Position numbers and translations under genes: made by a program
Notes under the pieces: model-generated
What the model was told of the DNA's origin: nothing
Database searches by the model: none
Seen by the model: the letters and a program-made list of their open reading frames with translations, nothing else
DNA from: Roseiarcus sp036489975
Lineage (GTDB): Bacteria; Pseudomonadota; Alphaproteobacteria; Rhizobiales; Beijerinckiaceae
Direction of reading: 5' to 3'
DNA: 64,000 nucleotides
NCBI GenBank assembly: GCA_036489975.1
Contig: DASXES010000058.1
Location: 3,393-67,392, forward strand
Shown: one piece after another, positions 33,315 through 40,942 of the stretch
Position numbering within the stretch: the first letter of the stretch is position 1
Layout of the letters: each line of letters starts with the position of its first letter

Positions 33315-34290
33315 GGAACCTCACCTTGCCGGCGCCCTTGGTCCGAAGAATCTCGCGGGCTTCGGCGGGGCTTGCGATGTCGAGCGAAAGCTCCTCCAGG
33401 ATCCTGCGGATCTTGAGCACCTGCGCGGCGCACGAGGTCGCGAGCAATCCCCGGCTGAGGAAGAGGCTGTCCTCTAGGCCGACCCGAACGTGGCCGCCCA
33501 TGATGGCCCCCATCGCGACCAGCGATATCTGGTGGCGCCCGGCGCCAAGCACCGAGAATTCGTAGTTTCGGCGGCCGAACAGGCGATCGGCCGTGCCGCG
33601 CATGACGAGCAGGCTTTCCGGCTCCGGCCCGAGCCCGCCGAGGACGCCAAGAGCGCATTGAATGAAGAGCGGACGCTTGACGAGGCCTTCCTCGACGCAA
33701 TGGGCGAGATTGTGCAATTGCCCGACGTCGTAACATTCGAACTCGAAGCGCACCCCATGCTGGTCGCCGAGTTCGCCGAGAATGGTTCTTATGTCGCCGA
33801 AAGTGCTGCGGAACACCGTGTCTTCGGAGCCCTCGACGTAAGGCTTCTCCCACGGATGCTTCCAGCCGACGACGCCGCGCGCCGCTTTGTGGAAGGCGAA
33901 ATTCATCGTGCCCATGTTGATGGAGCAGAGCTCCGGCCTTGTCCTCAGCGCATAGGCGAGCCGTTCCTTGAGCGTCATCCGCGCGGCGCCGGCGGTCGTG
34001 ATGCTGATGATCGCATCGGTTTCGGCGGCGATGACGGGAACGAATTCGTCATACGCGTCGGGATCGGCCGTCGGGCTCCCGTCGGAATTTCTGGCGTGCA
34101 GGTGCAGGATCGCGGCTCCCGCGCGCGCCGCTTCGATCGCCTGCTCGGCGATTTGAACGGGGGTTACGGGCAGATATTCCGACATGGACGGCGTGTGGAC
34201 GGATCCGGTTACGGCGCAGGTGATGATGACCTTGCGCCGGCCCGACGTCGGCATCGCGTCGCGCTCCACCATCTCAAAGACGTTCGACAT
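33307..34290 (-). CDS. BKACE family beta-keto acid cleavage enzyme (DUF849)
   Basis: A 327-residue TIM-barrel enzyme of the BKACE family, which uses Zn2+ to condense a beta-keto acid with acetyl-CoA, giving an acyl-CoA and acetoacetate. The hallmark HLHARNSDGSPTADPDAY supplies two Zn ligands; other conserved parts are ITCAVTGSVHTPSMS near the N-terminus and SNPRLRKRL-type active-site loops. It is the first gene of the transporter operon, so the imported substrate probably ends up as a beta-keto acid cut by this enzyme. Confidence 0.9.
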   Translation of the reverse strand: MSNVFEMVERDAMPTSGRRKVIITCAVTGSVHTPSMSEYLPVTPVQIAEQAIEAARAGAAILHLHARNSDGSPTADPDAYDEFVPVIAAETDAIISITTAGAARMTLKERLAYALRTRPELCSINMGTMNFAFHKAARGVVGWKHPWEKPYVEGSEDTVFRSTFGDIRTILGELGDQHGVRFEFECYDVGQLHNLAHCVEEGLVKRPLFIQCALGVLGGLGPEPESLLVMRGTADRLFGRRNYEFSVLGAGRHQISLVAMGAIMGGHVRVGLEDSLFLSRGLLATSCAAQVLKIRRILEELSLDIASPAEAREILRTKGAGKVRFHV

Positions 34291-34876
34291 GCCCCTCCAT
34301 GACTATGGTTTGGCTTACGATCCGGCGGGCCGGGCCGAAGCCGGGGAAACCGGCGGTTTGGCGAATGTTTCGGGGCCGACGCACCAGCGCAGCGAGGGCG
34401 TCCGCAGGCGCGACGTCCCCGTGCCGTCGAAAGCGGGGAGCGCTTGGGAAAAGGCCGCGAAGGCTTGGAACGCGAAGGCTTGGAAAAGGGTTGCGGGCGC
34501 ATGCCCGCTGCACACAACGATCAGGCGCGACCGCCCGTCGGACATTGGCGTTTCTCCCCGATGCGCGCGCGCTGGCCGCGCCTTGTGTAAGATTTCTACT
34601 GGAGGGCCCCGGACACTTGAATGGTTCTAAACGCCATCATGACATTCTAAATGTGTCTCGTTTTAACATTCGCCCGCTGCCGGCGCCAGGTTTGCGCTCC
34701 GCCGGGCGTTCAAGCCGCGCTCAGCGCCTTGGCTATGCCCGTGCCCGTCCCTGTGAGGCGCCCCGCACTGCGGCGCCCACGCTTGCGCTGATGACGCCGT
34801 TCGGTGTTGTATCAGAACCTTATCGCGAGGCGACGGGAATTCAGGCGTCGACTCGCTCGAAACGGGCGGAGCCTTT
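34291..34876. promoter_or_regulatory. Upstream region of bacterioferritin with paired TTCTAAA elements
   Basis: The divergent promoters of the BKACE operon and bfr lie here. Two TTCTAAA heptamers occur at 34625-34631 and 34645-34651, exactly 20 bp apart on the same face of the helix. In Rhizobiales, Irr recognises an iron control element built from TTTAGAA/TTCTAAA half-sites, and bfr is a known Irr target in some species; here the two halves are direct rather than inverted. No gene is evident in the 586 bp. Confidence 0.42.
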
Positions 34877-35359
34877 ATGCGCGGCGACCAGCAAGTCATC
34901 GAATATCTTAACCGGGCCCTCCGTCACGAGCTCGCCGCGGTCAATCAATATTGGCTTCACTATCGGATTCTCGACAATTGGGGCTACAAGGAATTCGCCA
35001 AGACTTGGCGCCTCGAGTCCATCGAGGAGATGCAGCATGCGGACATGCTTGTGGCCCGCATCCTGTTCCTCGACGGCCAGCCCAACATGCAGTCGCTCGA
35101 CCAGTTGCGGATCGGCCAGGACATCAAGGAAATCATCGAGTGCGATCTGACCGCCGAGATCCATGCGCGGGCGCTCTATCTCGAAGCCGCGCAACATTGC
35201 GTTTCGGTCAATGACCGCGTGACAAAGAACCTCTTCGAGAAGCTGACCTCGGACGAGGAGGAACACATCGATTTTCTTGAGGCGCAACTGACGCTGATCG
35301 GCCATCTCGGCGTCCAGCTCTATGCGCAGAAACACGTCGGCCACCTGCACGAGGAATAA
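34877..35359 (+). CDS. bfr: Bacterioferritin
   Basis: A 160-residue heme-containing iron-storage protein forming 24-mers in the cytoplasm. All diiron ferroxidase ligands are conserved at the same positions as in E. coli Bfr: Glu18, Glu51, His54, Glu94, Glu127, His130. The heme ligand Met52 is present in EEMQHADM. GGAGCC precedes the ATG at 34877. The gene is preceded by TTCTAAA repeats that may make it iron-regulated. No bacterioferritin-associated ferredoxin lies next to it. Confidence 0.97.
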   Translation: MRGDQQVIEYLNRALRHELAAVNQYWLHYRILDNWGYKEFAKTWRLESIEEMQHADMLVARILFLDGQPNMQSLDQLRIGQDIKEIIECDLTAEIHARALYLEAAQHCVSVNDRVTKNLFEKLTSDEEEHIDFLEAQLTLIGHLGVQLYAQKHVGHLHEE

Positions 35360-35499
35360 GCCGGGCATGGGTCCGCGCCTGGCGGCGCGGGGACGAGCCG
35401 CCGCGAGTTTTGCTCAGCTCAGTGTTGGGCAGAGCGGCGTGACGGCGCGCGGCAGGTTCTCGCGCCGATAGGCGATCGAGTGAGGGCCTCGAGGCGGCG

Positions 35500-35730
35500 T
35501 CACCATTTGAGCACGTCCGATAGGTCCAGGGCCAAGAGCGCCGCCACGATGAACCCGGCGACGAGGATCGCGATCAAGACGAATTCGATCGCCGCCGCCG
35601 TGAGCCGGTCGAGCATGCGACGGGATGACGAGATGAGATAGCCGATCTTGCCACGAGGGCGCGTGTCCGGCGCCAAAGATCGTATTGGCGAACCGAGTTC
35701 ATGGTTCGGAAATTGTGTCGAGGCGGTCAA
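35500..35730 (-). CDS. Small membrane protein (hypothetical)
   Basis: A 76-residue frame with a polar, Arg-rich N-terminus and a C-terminal transmembrane segment (AIEFVLIAILVAGFIVAALLAL). It runs convergent to bfr (140 bp apart). No family recognised. The clean amphipathic-to-hydrophobic layout favours a real gene. The ribosome-binding site is weak. Confidence 0.45.
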   Translation of the reverse strand: MTASTQFPNHELGSPIRSLAPDTRPRGKIGYLISSSRRMLDRLTAAAIEFVLIAILVAGFIVAALLALDLSDVLKW

Positions 35731-35981
35731 AAGCGTGGGCTCCTTCAGACGGCATGGCCGCGGCGGTTTTAGTTTTCGTTGACATAAATTACCAATTGTT
35801 TTCGAAGTTCATTCAAGCTTGCGCGGGGCGTAACCGACAGATACCAAACGCCTCAATTACGTTAAATTTTAGGGATAACGTGAAGCGATCTGAGAGATCG
35901 CGGATTCAATGGGGCTCACGCTCCGCCCATATCGGCCCCTGCCGACGTTCGCCCGCGACACAAGCCCCGGACGCGACCGGG

Positions 35982-36010
35982 TTGACAGCGTTAATGCGCA
36001 GAGTCATTGT
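35982..36010 (+). promoter_or_regulatory. Candidate promoter of small RNA 1
   Basis: A perfect TTGACA -35 box at 35982-35987 is followed, with 17-bp spacing, by CATTGT at 36005-36010 (three of six matches to TATAAT). No ORF begins downstream; instead a hairpin-rich stretch ends in a strong intrinsic terminator at 36110-36135. Confidence 0.4.
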
Positions 36011-36016
36011 GGTACA

Positions 36017-36135
36017 ACCTCGGCGTTGTACGACCTTCGGTCCTGCTTTGAATGGCGAAAGCTGTTGAATCCCCCTACGGCGTGCGTCCGTTCTGGTGGG
36101 CTGGGGAGGGGGCGGCCTTCGGGCCGCCCTTTTTT
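36017..36135 (+). ncRNA. Candidate trans-acting small RNA 1 (about 119 nt)
   Basis: Between the promoter-like element at 35982-36010 and a strong terminator there is no ORF. The first part contains a perfect 7-bp hairpin, GTACAAC-CTCGGC-GTTGTAC (36012-36031), then a small GACC-TTC-GGTC stem. The 3' end is GGGCGGCC-TTCG-GGCCGCCC followed by six Ts. The layout (promoter, stems, unpaired linker, terminator with U-tail) is typical of Hfq-dependent sRNAs. No family match can be claimed by eye. Confidence 0.5.
36110..36135 (+). terminator. Intrinsic terminator
   Basis: An 8-bp GC stem (36110-36117 with 36122-36129) with a TTCG tetraloop and T6 at 36130-36135. It ends the candidate RNA described above; no plus-strand ORF precedes it within 700 bp. 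Confidence 0.85.
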
Positions 36136-36160
36136 ACTTGTTGCGATCATCGAGAGGCAA

Positions 36161-36188
36161 TTGACAGTGCGGTCGCGTGGAGTATCCT
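36161..36188 (+). promoter_or_regulatory. Candidate promoter of small RNA 2
   Basis: TTGACA at 36161-36166 and TATCCT at 36183-36188 with 16-bp spacing form a good sigma-70-type match, starting 25 bp after the terminator of the previous candidate RNA. No coding frame with a ribosome-binding site follows. Confidence 0.5.
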
Positions 36189-36194
36189 CCCGCA

Positions 36195-36279
36195 TCCGGC
36201 GCGTTATTAGGGCGCCCCCTAGTCCGCGCACCCCGGCTTGCCCCGCGCTTGACCGCATTCAGGTGCGGGGTTCGTTTTT
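36195..36279 (+). ncRNA. Candidate small RNA 2 (about 85 nt), tandem to RNA 1
   Basis: Downstream of the -10 box at 36183 is a GC-rich segment, then a stem (CCCCGC at 36241-36246 with GCGGGG at 36265-36270, or an inner 5-bp stem) followed by TTCG and T5 at 36275-36279. It is the second of two promoter-plus-terminator units in tandem. Tandem sRNA pairs are known in Rhizobiales (AbcR/alpha-r15 type), but I see no sequence signature that identifies this pair as such. Confidence 0.4.
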
Positions 36280-36380
36280 CGGACGTGCCCGTCCAATCCT
36301 TTTTAGTCGAGACGCCGAATTTGACGCGCTTGTGTGCGCGGCCAAGAGGCGGGCGGATTGCTCCGGCGAGCCCTTCAGGC

Positions 36381-37274
36381 TCAAACCACCGCGATCGGAT
36401 CCATCATGGAGCCGGTCGCCCCCCGGATCTTGATCGGCAGGGCGACGAAGAGGAACTCGTGCACCCCGTCGCGCGCCAGCTCCTCGAGATACAGGCCTTC
36501 CATGATGTAGATGCCCTTCTCGATCAGGAGCAGGGTGTGGACGGGCTGCGGATTGCTGGGTGTCCCGCGATCGCGCGCCGGCGCGGGCTGCACTTCGAAG
36601 GTCTCGGTGTCCGAACCGCAGGCGACGACGCCGCAGTCCGCGAACCATCGCGCCGCGGACAGATCGGGTCCGGCGCCCCGATGCGCCTCGAGCTCCGTCA
36701 CGTCCGGCCAGTGGGAGAGATATCCGGTGCGGACGAGCGCGACATCGCCACGCTGGAGTTCAATATTGTCGCGCTTCGCGATCGCCTTCAGTTCATCGGC
36801 CGACACCGCCTCGCCCTGAGCGAGACAGTCGACGCCCCGGTGGTGCGGAACGTCGAAGAGCACGCCGCGCGTCCAGATGGGCGGGATGGCGGTCGCGTCT
36901 CCGGCGGTCGGACCAGAATCCCCCAAATGCGTGCGCGCCGCGCCGCAGAACCAATGGTCGTCCTCGCCGATCGTCATATGGGCGAGGGCGTCGATATGCG
37001 CGCCGGAATGGGAGGTCGACAGAACGTATTCGCACATGTAGCCGAGCCCAGCGTCATTCCCGGGCCCCCAGGGCCGCGCGCCCGAAACTCTCAGGCCCTG
37101 TGGCGAACGGTAGGTGAGCACCTGAAACGGCGGATGTCCGGGGAAGAGCGGCATGCCGGGAAACCGGTCGATCGCGAGCGAATAGAGCCGTCCGGCCCGG
37201 GAGACCTCGCGAATGTTGAGCCGCGGTCGATCCGCCTGACCGGCGGAGCGGCTCGGTGAATTGGAAGCCATCAC
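36381..37274 (-). CDS. Cyclase family protein (kynurenine-formamidase-like)
   Basis: A 297-residue metal-dependent hydrolase-like protein with the family signature HSGAHIDALAHM (HxGxHxDxxxH metal-binding pattern) near residues 105-116. AAGGAGAG lies just before the double ATG, and the start overlaps the NTF2-like frame's stop. It is the last gene of the MalEFG/enolase operon. Known relatives hydrolyse amides or lactone-like bonds (kynurenine formamidase, isatin hydrolase); the substrate here is unknown. Confidence 0.85.
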   Translation of the reverse strand: MMASNSPSRSAGQADRPRLNIREVSRAGRLYSLAIDRFPGMPLFPGHPPFQVLTYRSPQGLRVSGARPWGPGNDAGLGYMCEYVLSTSHSGAHIDALAHMTIGEDDHWFCGAARTHLGDSGPTAGDATAIPPIWTRGVLFDVPHHRGVDCLAQGEAVSADELKAIAKRDNIELQRGDVALVRTGYLSHWPDVTELEAHRGAGPDLSAARWFADCGVVACGSDTETFEVQPAPARDRGTPSNPQPVHTLLLIEKGIYIMEGLYLEELARDGVHEFLFVALPIKIRGATGSMMDPIAVV

Positions 37275-37555
37275 TCTCCTTGCGCGGATTGAGCCAGATT
37301 CAGACTGTGTCCATTCCCGTTTGCGTCGAGGCCGCGCGCCAAAAGCTCCCGCGCCGCCTCGAGGCCGATCCGCCGTGCGAAGCGGCGCTCAATCTCCCAC
37401 CCCTCGGGAGTTCGGACAAGCTCCCACCGGTTTGCGAAGACGCGATGCAGGCGAAAGCCTCGCGTCGAGCCATGCCCGGGAACTTCTATCGGCTCGGCAG
37501 CGGTTTCCGGAATGATGATCTGCAAGTAGGAGGTGACGACGGCCGTGTCGCCCAT
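37271..37555 (-). CDS. Truncated NTF2/SnoaL-like protein
   Basis: A 94-residue frame matching the C-terminal half of SnoaL-like NTF2-fold proteins (VVTSYLQIIIPE, HRVFANRWELVRTPEGWEIERR). Family members are normally 130-160 residues, and the N-terminal half is missing. Upstream in the same frame to the stop near 37690 there is Arg/Gly-rich sequence without the expected helices. It is either a shortened gene or a decaying remnant. Its stop overlaps the cyclase start, so it may still serve translational coupling. Confidence 0.55.
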   Translation of the reverse strand: MGDTAVVTSYLQIIIPETAAEPIEVPGHGSTRGFRLHRVFANRWELVRTPEGWEIERRFARRIGLEAARELLARGLDANGNGHSLNLAQSAQGE

Positions 37556-37714
37556 CCCGCCGGCAATCGTGGCGGTATGAGTCGGACTGGCGCCTCTTGC
37601 GCGATCGCCGCGCGCCCGCTCACCCTCGCCAGCTCTCGCGGGCTCGGCGCCAAGCGGAACGTCGATGTGGCTGTCGGTGACTTCCTGCAGCTACGGCCGC
37701 CGCAAGCCATTGGC

Positions 37715-38611
37715 TCAGCCTTTCAGCGCGCCGGCGGTCAGGCCGCTGATGAACTGCCGCTGCAAGGCGAGATAGACGATGACGACCGGGACAAGCGCGA
37801 TGATCAGCCCGGAACACAGCGCGGTGTAATCCGTGCCATATTGCCCGACCGCCTGAAACACCGCTGACTGCACCGTCTTCTTGCCGGGAGAGGTGATCAG
37901 CGTGTTGGCGAACATGAACTCGTTCCATGTATACAGCGATTGAATGATCACAACCGTCGCGATGCCGGGACGCGCCAGCGGCAGGTAGATGTGCCAGAAC
38001 ACCTGAAAGTCGTTGCAGCCATCGATCCGCGCTGAGTCGCCGAGTTCGCCAGGCAGGCTGAGGAAGAACGTCCGCATCAGGAAGACGGCGAAAGCGACGC
38101 CGCCGCCGACGTAAGACAGCGCGAGTCCGGTGAGCGAATTGAGCAGATACAGCGACTTCAGGAATTGAAACATGGGAATGAGGATCGCCTGCGGCGGAAT
38201 CATCATCGCACCGATGAAGGCGTAGAAGACCACCTCGCGTCCGGGAAACCTATAACGTGCGAAGGCGTACGCCGCCGGGGTCGCGAATGCGACCACCAGC
38301 ACGACCGTCAGGCTCGTGACATAAAGAGAGTTGGCGAGATGGACGGGAAAGTTCATCGCGAACCATACGCGCGGGAAGTTTCCCCACTTGATCTGCGCGG
38401 GCAGGACCGTGTTGAAGACCTCGTGCGAGTCCTTCACCGACGTGACGATCATCCATATCAGCGGGAACGCCTGCACGGTCGCGATCGTCACGAGGATGAC
38501 GTAGACGAGCGTGCGAGTGAATCTCAGCCGCCAGCGCGCCTGCGCGAGCGCGCGGCGAGCGCTGCGGGTCGAGAACAGGGTCGCGCTGTCGGTCATTTCC
38601 CCGCGCCTCAC
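37715..38611 (-). CDS. Carbohydrate ABC transporter permease (MalG/UgpE type)
   Basis: A 298-residue permease with six hydrophobic segments and the EAA loop LGDSARIDGCNDFQVFWHIYLPLARP near residues 195-220. It is the second of two CUT1-type permeases and overlaps its partner's stop by 4 bp. Its own ATPase is not encoded nearby. Confidence 0.92.
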   Translation of the reverse strand: MRRGEMTDSATLFSTRSARRALAQARWRLRFTRTLVYVILVTIATVQAFPLIWMIVTSVKDSHEVFNTVLPAQIKWGNFPRVWFAMNFPVHLANSLYVTSLTVVLVVAFATPAAYAFARYRFPGREVVFYAFIGAMMIPPQAILIPMFQFLKSLYLLNSLTGLALSYVGGGVAFAVFLMRTFFLSLPGELGDSARIDGCNDFQVFWHIYLPLARPGIATVVIIQSLYTWNEFMFANTLITSPGKKTVQSAVFQAVGQYGTDYTALCSGLIIALVPVVIVYLALQRQFISGLTAGALKG

Positions 38612-39543
38612 AATTCGATCTGGGAGTCGAGATCGGGGCGCCGTCCAAGACGAATCTGGATGACTGAAACCACGATGCTGAGGAGCAGGATGACGACCGA
38701 GATCGCGGTCGCATATCCGAGCCGCGAATTGGAGGCGCCCATGGCGCCGAAGGCGATCGAGTAGAGGTAGGTGCCGAGCGTCGCGCTGGCGTAATCGGGG
38801 CCGCCCGCGGTCATGACCCAGATCTGGTCGAAGACTTTGATGCCGTTGATGGTGTTGAGGACGATCACAATCAGGATCACCGGCCGGATGGTCGGAACGG
38901 TGACATGCAGGAAGCGGGACCAGGCGTTGGCGCCGTCCAGTTCGGCCGCCTCATAGAGTTCGTTGGGGACGCTCTGCAGCGCCGCGAAGAAGATGACGAG
39001 ATAGAAGCCGAGCGACTGCCACACCGAAACGATGATGATGCTCGGCATGACCGTGTTGGGGTCGGCGAGCCACAGCGGGGTGAACGCGCCCAATCCGATC
39101 GCCCGCAGGAGGCTGTTGATGGCGCCGAAATTGGGCTCGAACAGCATGGCCCAGAGCAGGCCGCTGATCGCCAGCGAAATGATCACCGGCATGAAGTAGA
39201 GCGTCCGAAACACCGCGCTTCCACGGATGCCGGAATTGAGCAGGCTCGCGATGAGCAGCGGCAGAACGGTCTGCAGGATCACAGTGCAAGTTGTGAAATA
39301 TGCGGTGTGCCAGAGCGCCCTGAGGAACGTGTCGTCCTGCATCAGATTCAGGTAGTTGCTGAAGCCGGCCCACCTTGGCGGCGACATGCCGTCCCAGCGC
39401 TGCAGACTGAGCAGGATGGCGGCCGCCATCGGGGCCGCCATCGTCAGGATCAACGCCAGGGCCGCGGGCGCGATGAACAGCGCCGGCGGAATCAGGCGCT
39501 GCAGGCGCAACGATAAATGAGGCGGGCGGGCGGCTCTGTCCAT
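38608..39543 (-). CDS. Carbohydrate ABC transporter permease (MalF/UgpA type)
   Basis: A 311-residue CUT1-type permease with six hydrophobic segments and the EAA loop LYEAAELDGANAWSRFLHVTVP near residues 195-216. It forms the channel with the MalG-like subunit encoded directly downstream. It lies 82 bp after the binding protein gene, in the same operon. Confidence 0.92.
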   Translation of the reverse strand: MDRAARPPHLSLRLQRLIPPALFIAPAALALILTMAAPMAAAILLSLQRWDGMSPPRWAGFSNYLNLMQDDTFLRALWHTAYFTTCTVILQTVLPLLIASLLNSGIRGSAVFRTLYFMPVIISLAISGLLWAMLFEPNFGAINSLLRAIGLGAFTPLWLADPNTVMPSIIIVSVWQSLGFYLVIFFAALQSVPNELYEAAELDGANAWSRFLHVTVPTIRPVILIVIVLNTINGIKVFDQIWVMTAGGPDYASATLGTYLYSIAFGAMGASNSRLGYATAISVVILLLSIVVSVIQIRLGRRPDLDSQIEL

Positions 39544-39625
39544 TTGCGGTTTCTTCCACCTTCGCCGCGCCGCCGCACATGGGCGACCACGCGGCCGGCA
39601 GGAGGTGCGAGCGCGCGCTTTCCGC

Positions 39626-40864
39626 TCACTTGCCCCGCGCAGCCATCACGTCCGCCTCGATCTTCTTGGCTCCGTCAGCCGGCGAAATCGAGCCGCCAAG
39701 CGCGCTCTGGCAAACGTTGGAGACGGAATCCCAGCTACCGGGCCCGAAGAGGATGTGATCCGCAGCGTCGGTCGCAATCCACGGGATCATCGTGCGAACC
39801 TTTGGGTTATCGATCTCATCCACGGCGCTCTTGAGGGCCGGGAACGACTGCAGACCCTTTGCGCGCCATTTGTAGACGTCCGGGCGGAAGATGTAGGCGA
39901 CGAACTTGACCGCGAGGTCCTTGTTCGGGCTTTTGGCGTTCACCGACCATGCTTCGCCTGCGCCGTCGCCGGTGTAGTGGACGCTGTCGGCTTTCAAGGC
40001 CGGGACCTTGTGGACGGAGTAGTTGTCCAGCCAGTCCTTGCTGCCGTCATGGGCGAAGATGCTCGGCGTCCACGATCCGCCAAAAAACATGGCCGCGCGC
40101 CCCTGATAGGCCAGCTGGTAGCTTTGAGCGTCGTCTATGCCATTGATTCCCGGGGGGAACACGCCCGCCTTGGCGAGGCGTTCGAGCAGTCCAAGCGCAT
40201 CAATGACCGGCTTCGAATCCCAGCTGAGCCCAGGGGCGGTATGATCGTCTAGCGCATAGACGTCCCCGCCGTACTGGGCGACAAGGGGCAGAAAGAAGTC
40301 GGGGCAGGTGTTGCGCGCGAGATTGCCCCACGCGAGCGGGATATAACCCGCTGCCTTGAACTTGGGTGCGTCCGCGATCAACTCGTCCCAAGTGTCCGGC
40401 ACGGTCAGGCCGACTTGCTTCATGATGCGATCGTTCGCGAAGACGCCGAAGTCCTGGGCCATGTCGGCGAGGCCGTATGGCTTGCCGTCGAAGGTGTACT
40501 GCCGAAGCGGTCCCTTGAAGAACTGGTCGAAGAATGCCGCGTCGAACTTGTCCTTGAAGTTGACCAGCAGACCCGCGCGGCCGAGTTCGCCCGTCTTGGT
40601 GCCGCCGTTGAACACGTCGGGCAGCGAACCTCCGGCGATCATCGCGGTCAGGGTCGGAAGGTACTGGCTGAAAGCGACGAAATTGCTCTCGACCTTGACT
40701 CCGGGATTCTCCGCCTCGAATCCGGCGACCGTCTTGTCCCAATAGGGGGTTCCGGCGACATAAGCGGGCTGCCAGCTCATCACGTGCAGCGTGGTCTCGG
40801 CCAACGCGGAGTGAAAAGTAGCGGCGGATAAGGCCGCGGCGGCGACGGCGACGAGTTTTTTCAT
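39626..40864 (-). CDS. Carbohydrate ABC transporter binding protein (MalE/UgpB type)
   Basis: A 412-residue family-1 solute-binding protein with signal peptide VAVAAAALSAATFHSALA. Features of the class are WDKTVAGFEAENPGVKVES, AGGSLPDVFNGGTKTGELG and YQGRAAMFFGGSWTPSIF. It captures an oligosaccharide, polyol or sugar acid for the permeases encoded next. The enolase-superfamily gene upstream (78 bp) suggests a sugar-acid substrate. Confidence 0.93.
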   Translation of the reverse strand: MKKLVAVAAAALSAATFHSALAETTLHVMSWQPAYVAGTPYWDKTVAGFEAENPGVKVESNFVAFSQYLPTLTAMIAGGSLPDVFNGGTKTGELGRAGLLVNFKDKFDAAFFDQFFKGPLRQYTFDGKPYGLADMAQDFGVFANDRIMKQVGLTVPDTWDELIADAPKFKAAGYIPLAWGNLARNTCPDFFLPLVAQYGGDVYALDDHTAPGLSWDSKPVIDALGLLERLAKAGVFPPGINGIDDAQSYQLAYQGRAAMFFGGSWTPSIFAHDGSKDWLDNYSVHKVPALKADSVHYTGDGAGEAWSVNAKSPNKDLAVKFVAYIFRPDVYKWRAKGLQSFPALKSAVDEIDNPKVRTMIPWIATDAADHILFGPGSWDSVSNVCQSALGGSISPADGAKKIEADVMAARGK

Positions 40865-40942
40865 GACATCTTCTCCCTGAATGTCGCTCCCAGGCCAGTT
40901 TTCCCGACCCCGGGATTCTCGAATTGCGGAACGCTTTTCTTG

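Noticed and set aside
35881..35905. Hairpin GCGATCTGAGAGATCGC near 35885-35901 as a terminator
   Set aside because: It has no T tract and stands alone upstream of the sRNA promoter, so I cannot assign a function to it.
36017..36279. 4.5S SRP RNA, 6S RNA or tmRNA in the sRNA region
   Set aside because: The SRP core GGAAGCAGC-type motif and tmRNA tRNA-like ends are absent, and length and folds do not match.
36177..37259. Plus-strand frame of 360 codons opposite the cyclase gene
   Set aside because: The minus-strand cyclase has a ribosome-binding site and a metal motif; the plus-strand frame runs through the candidate sRNA terminator and has no motif.
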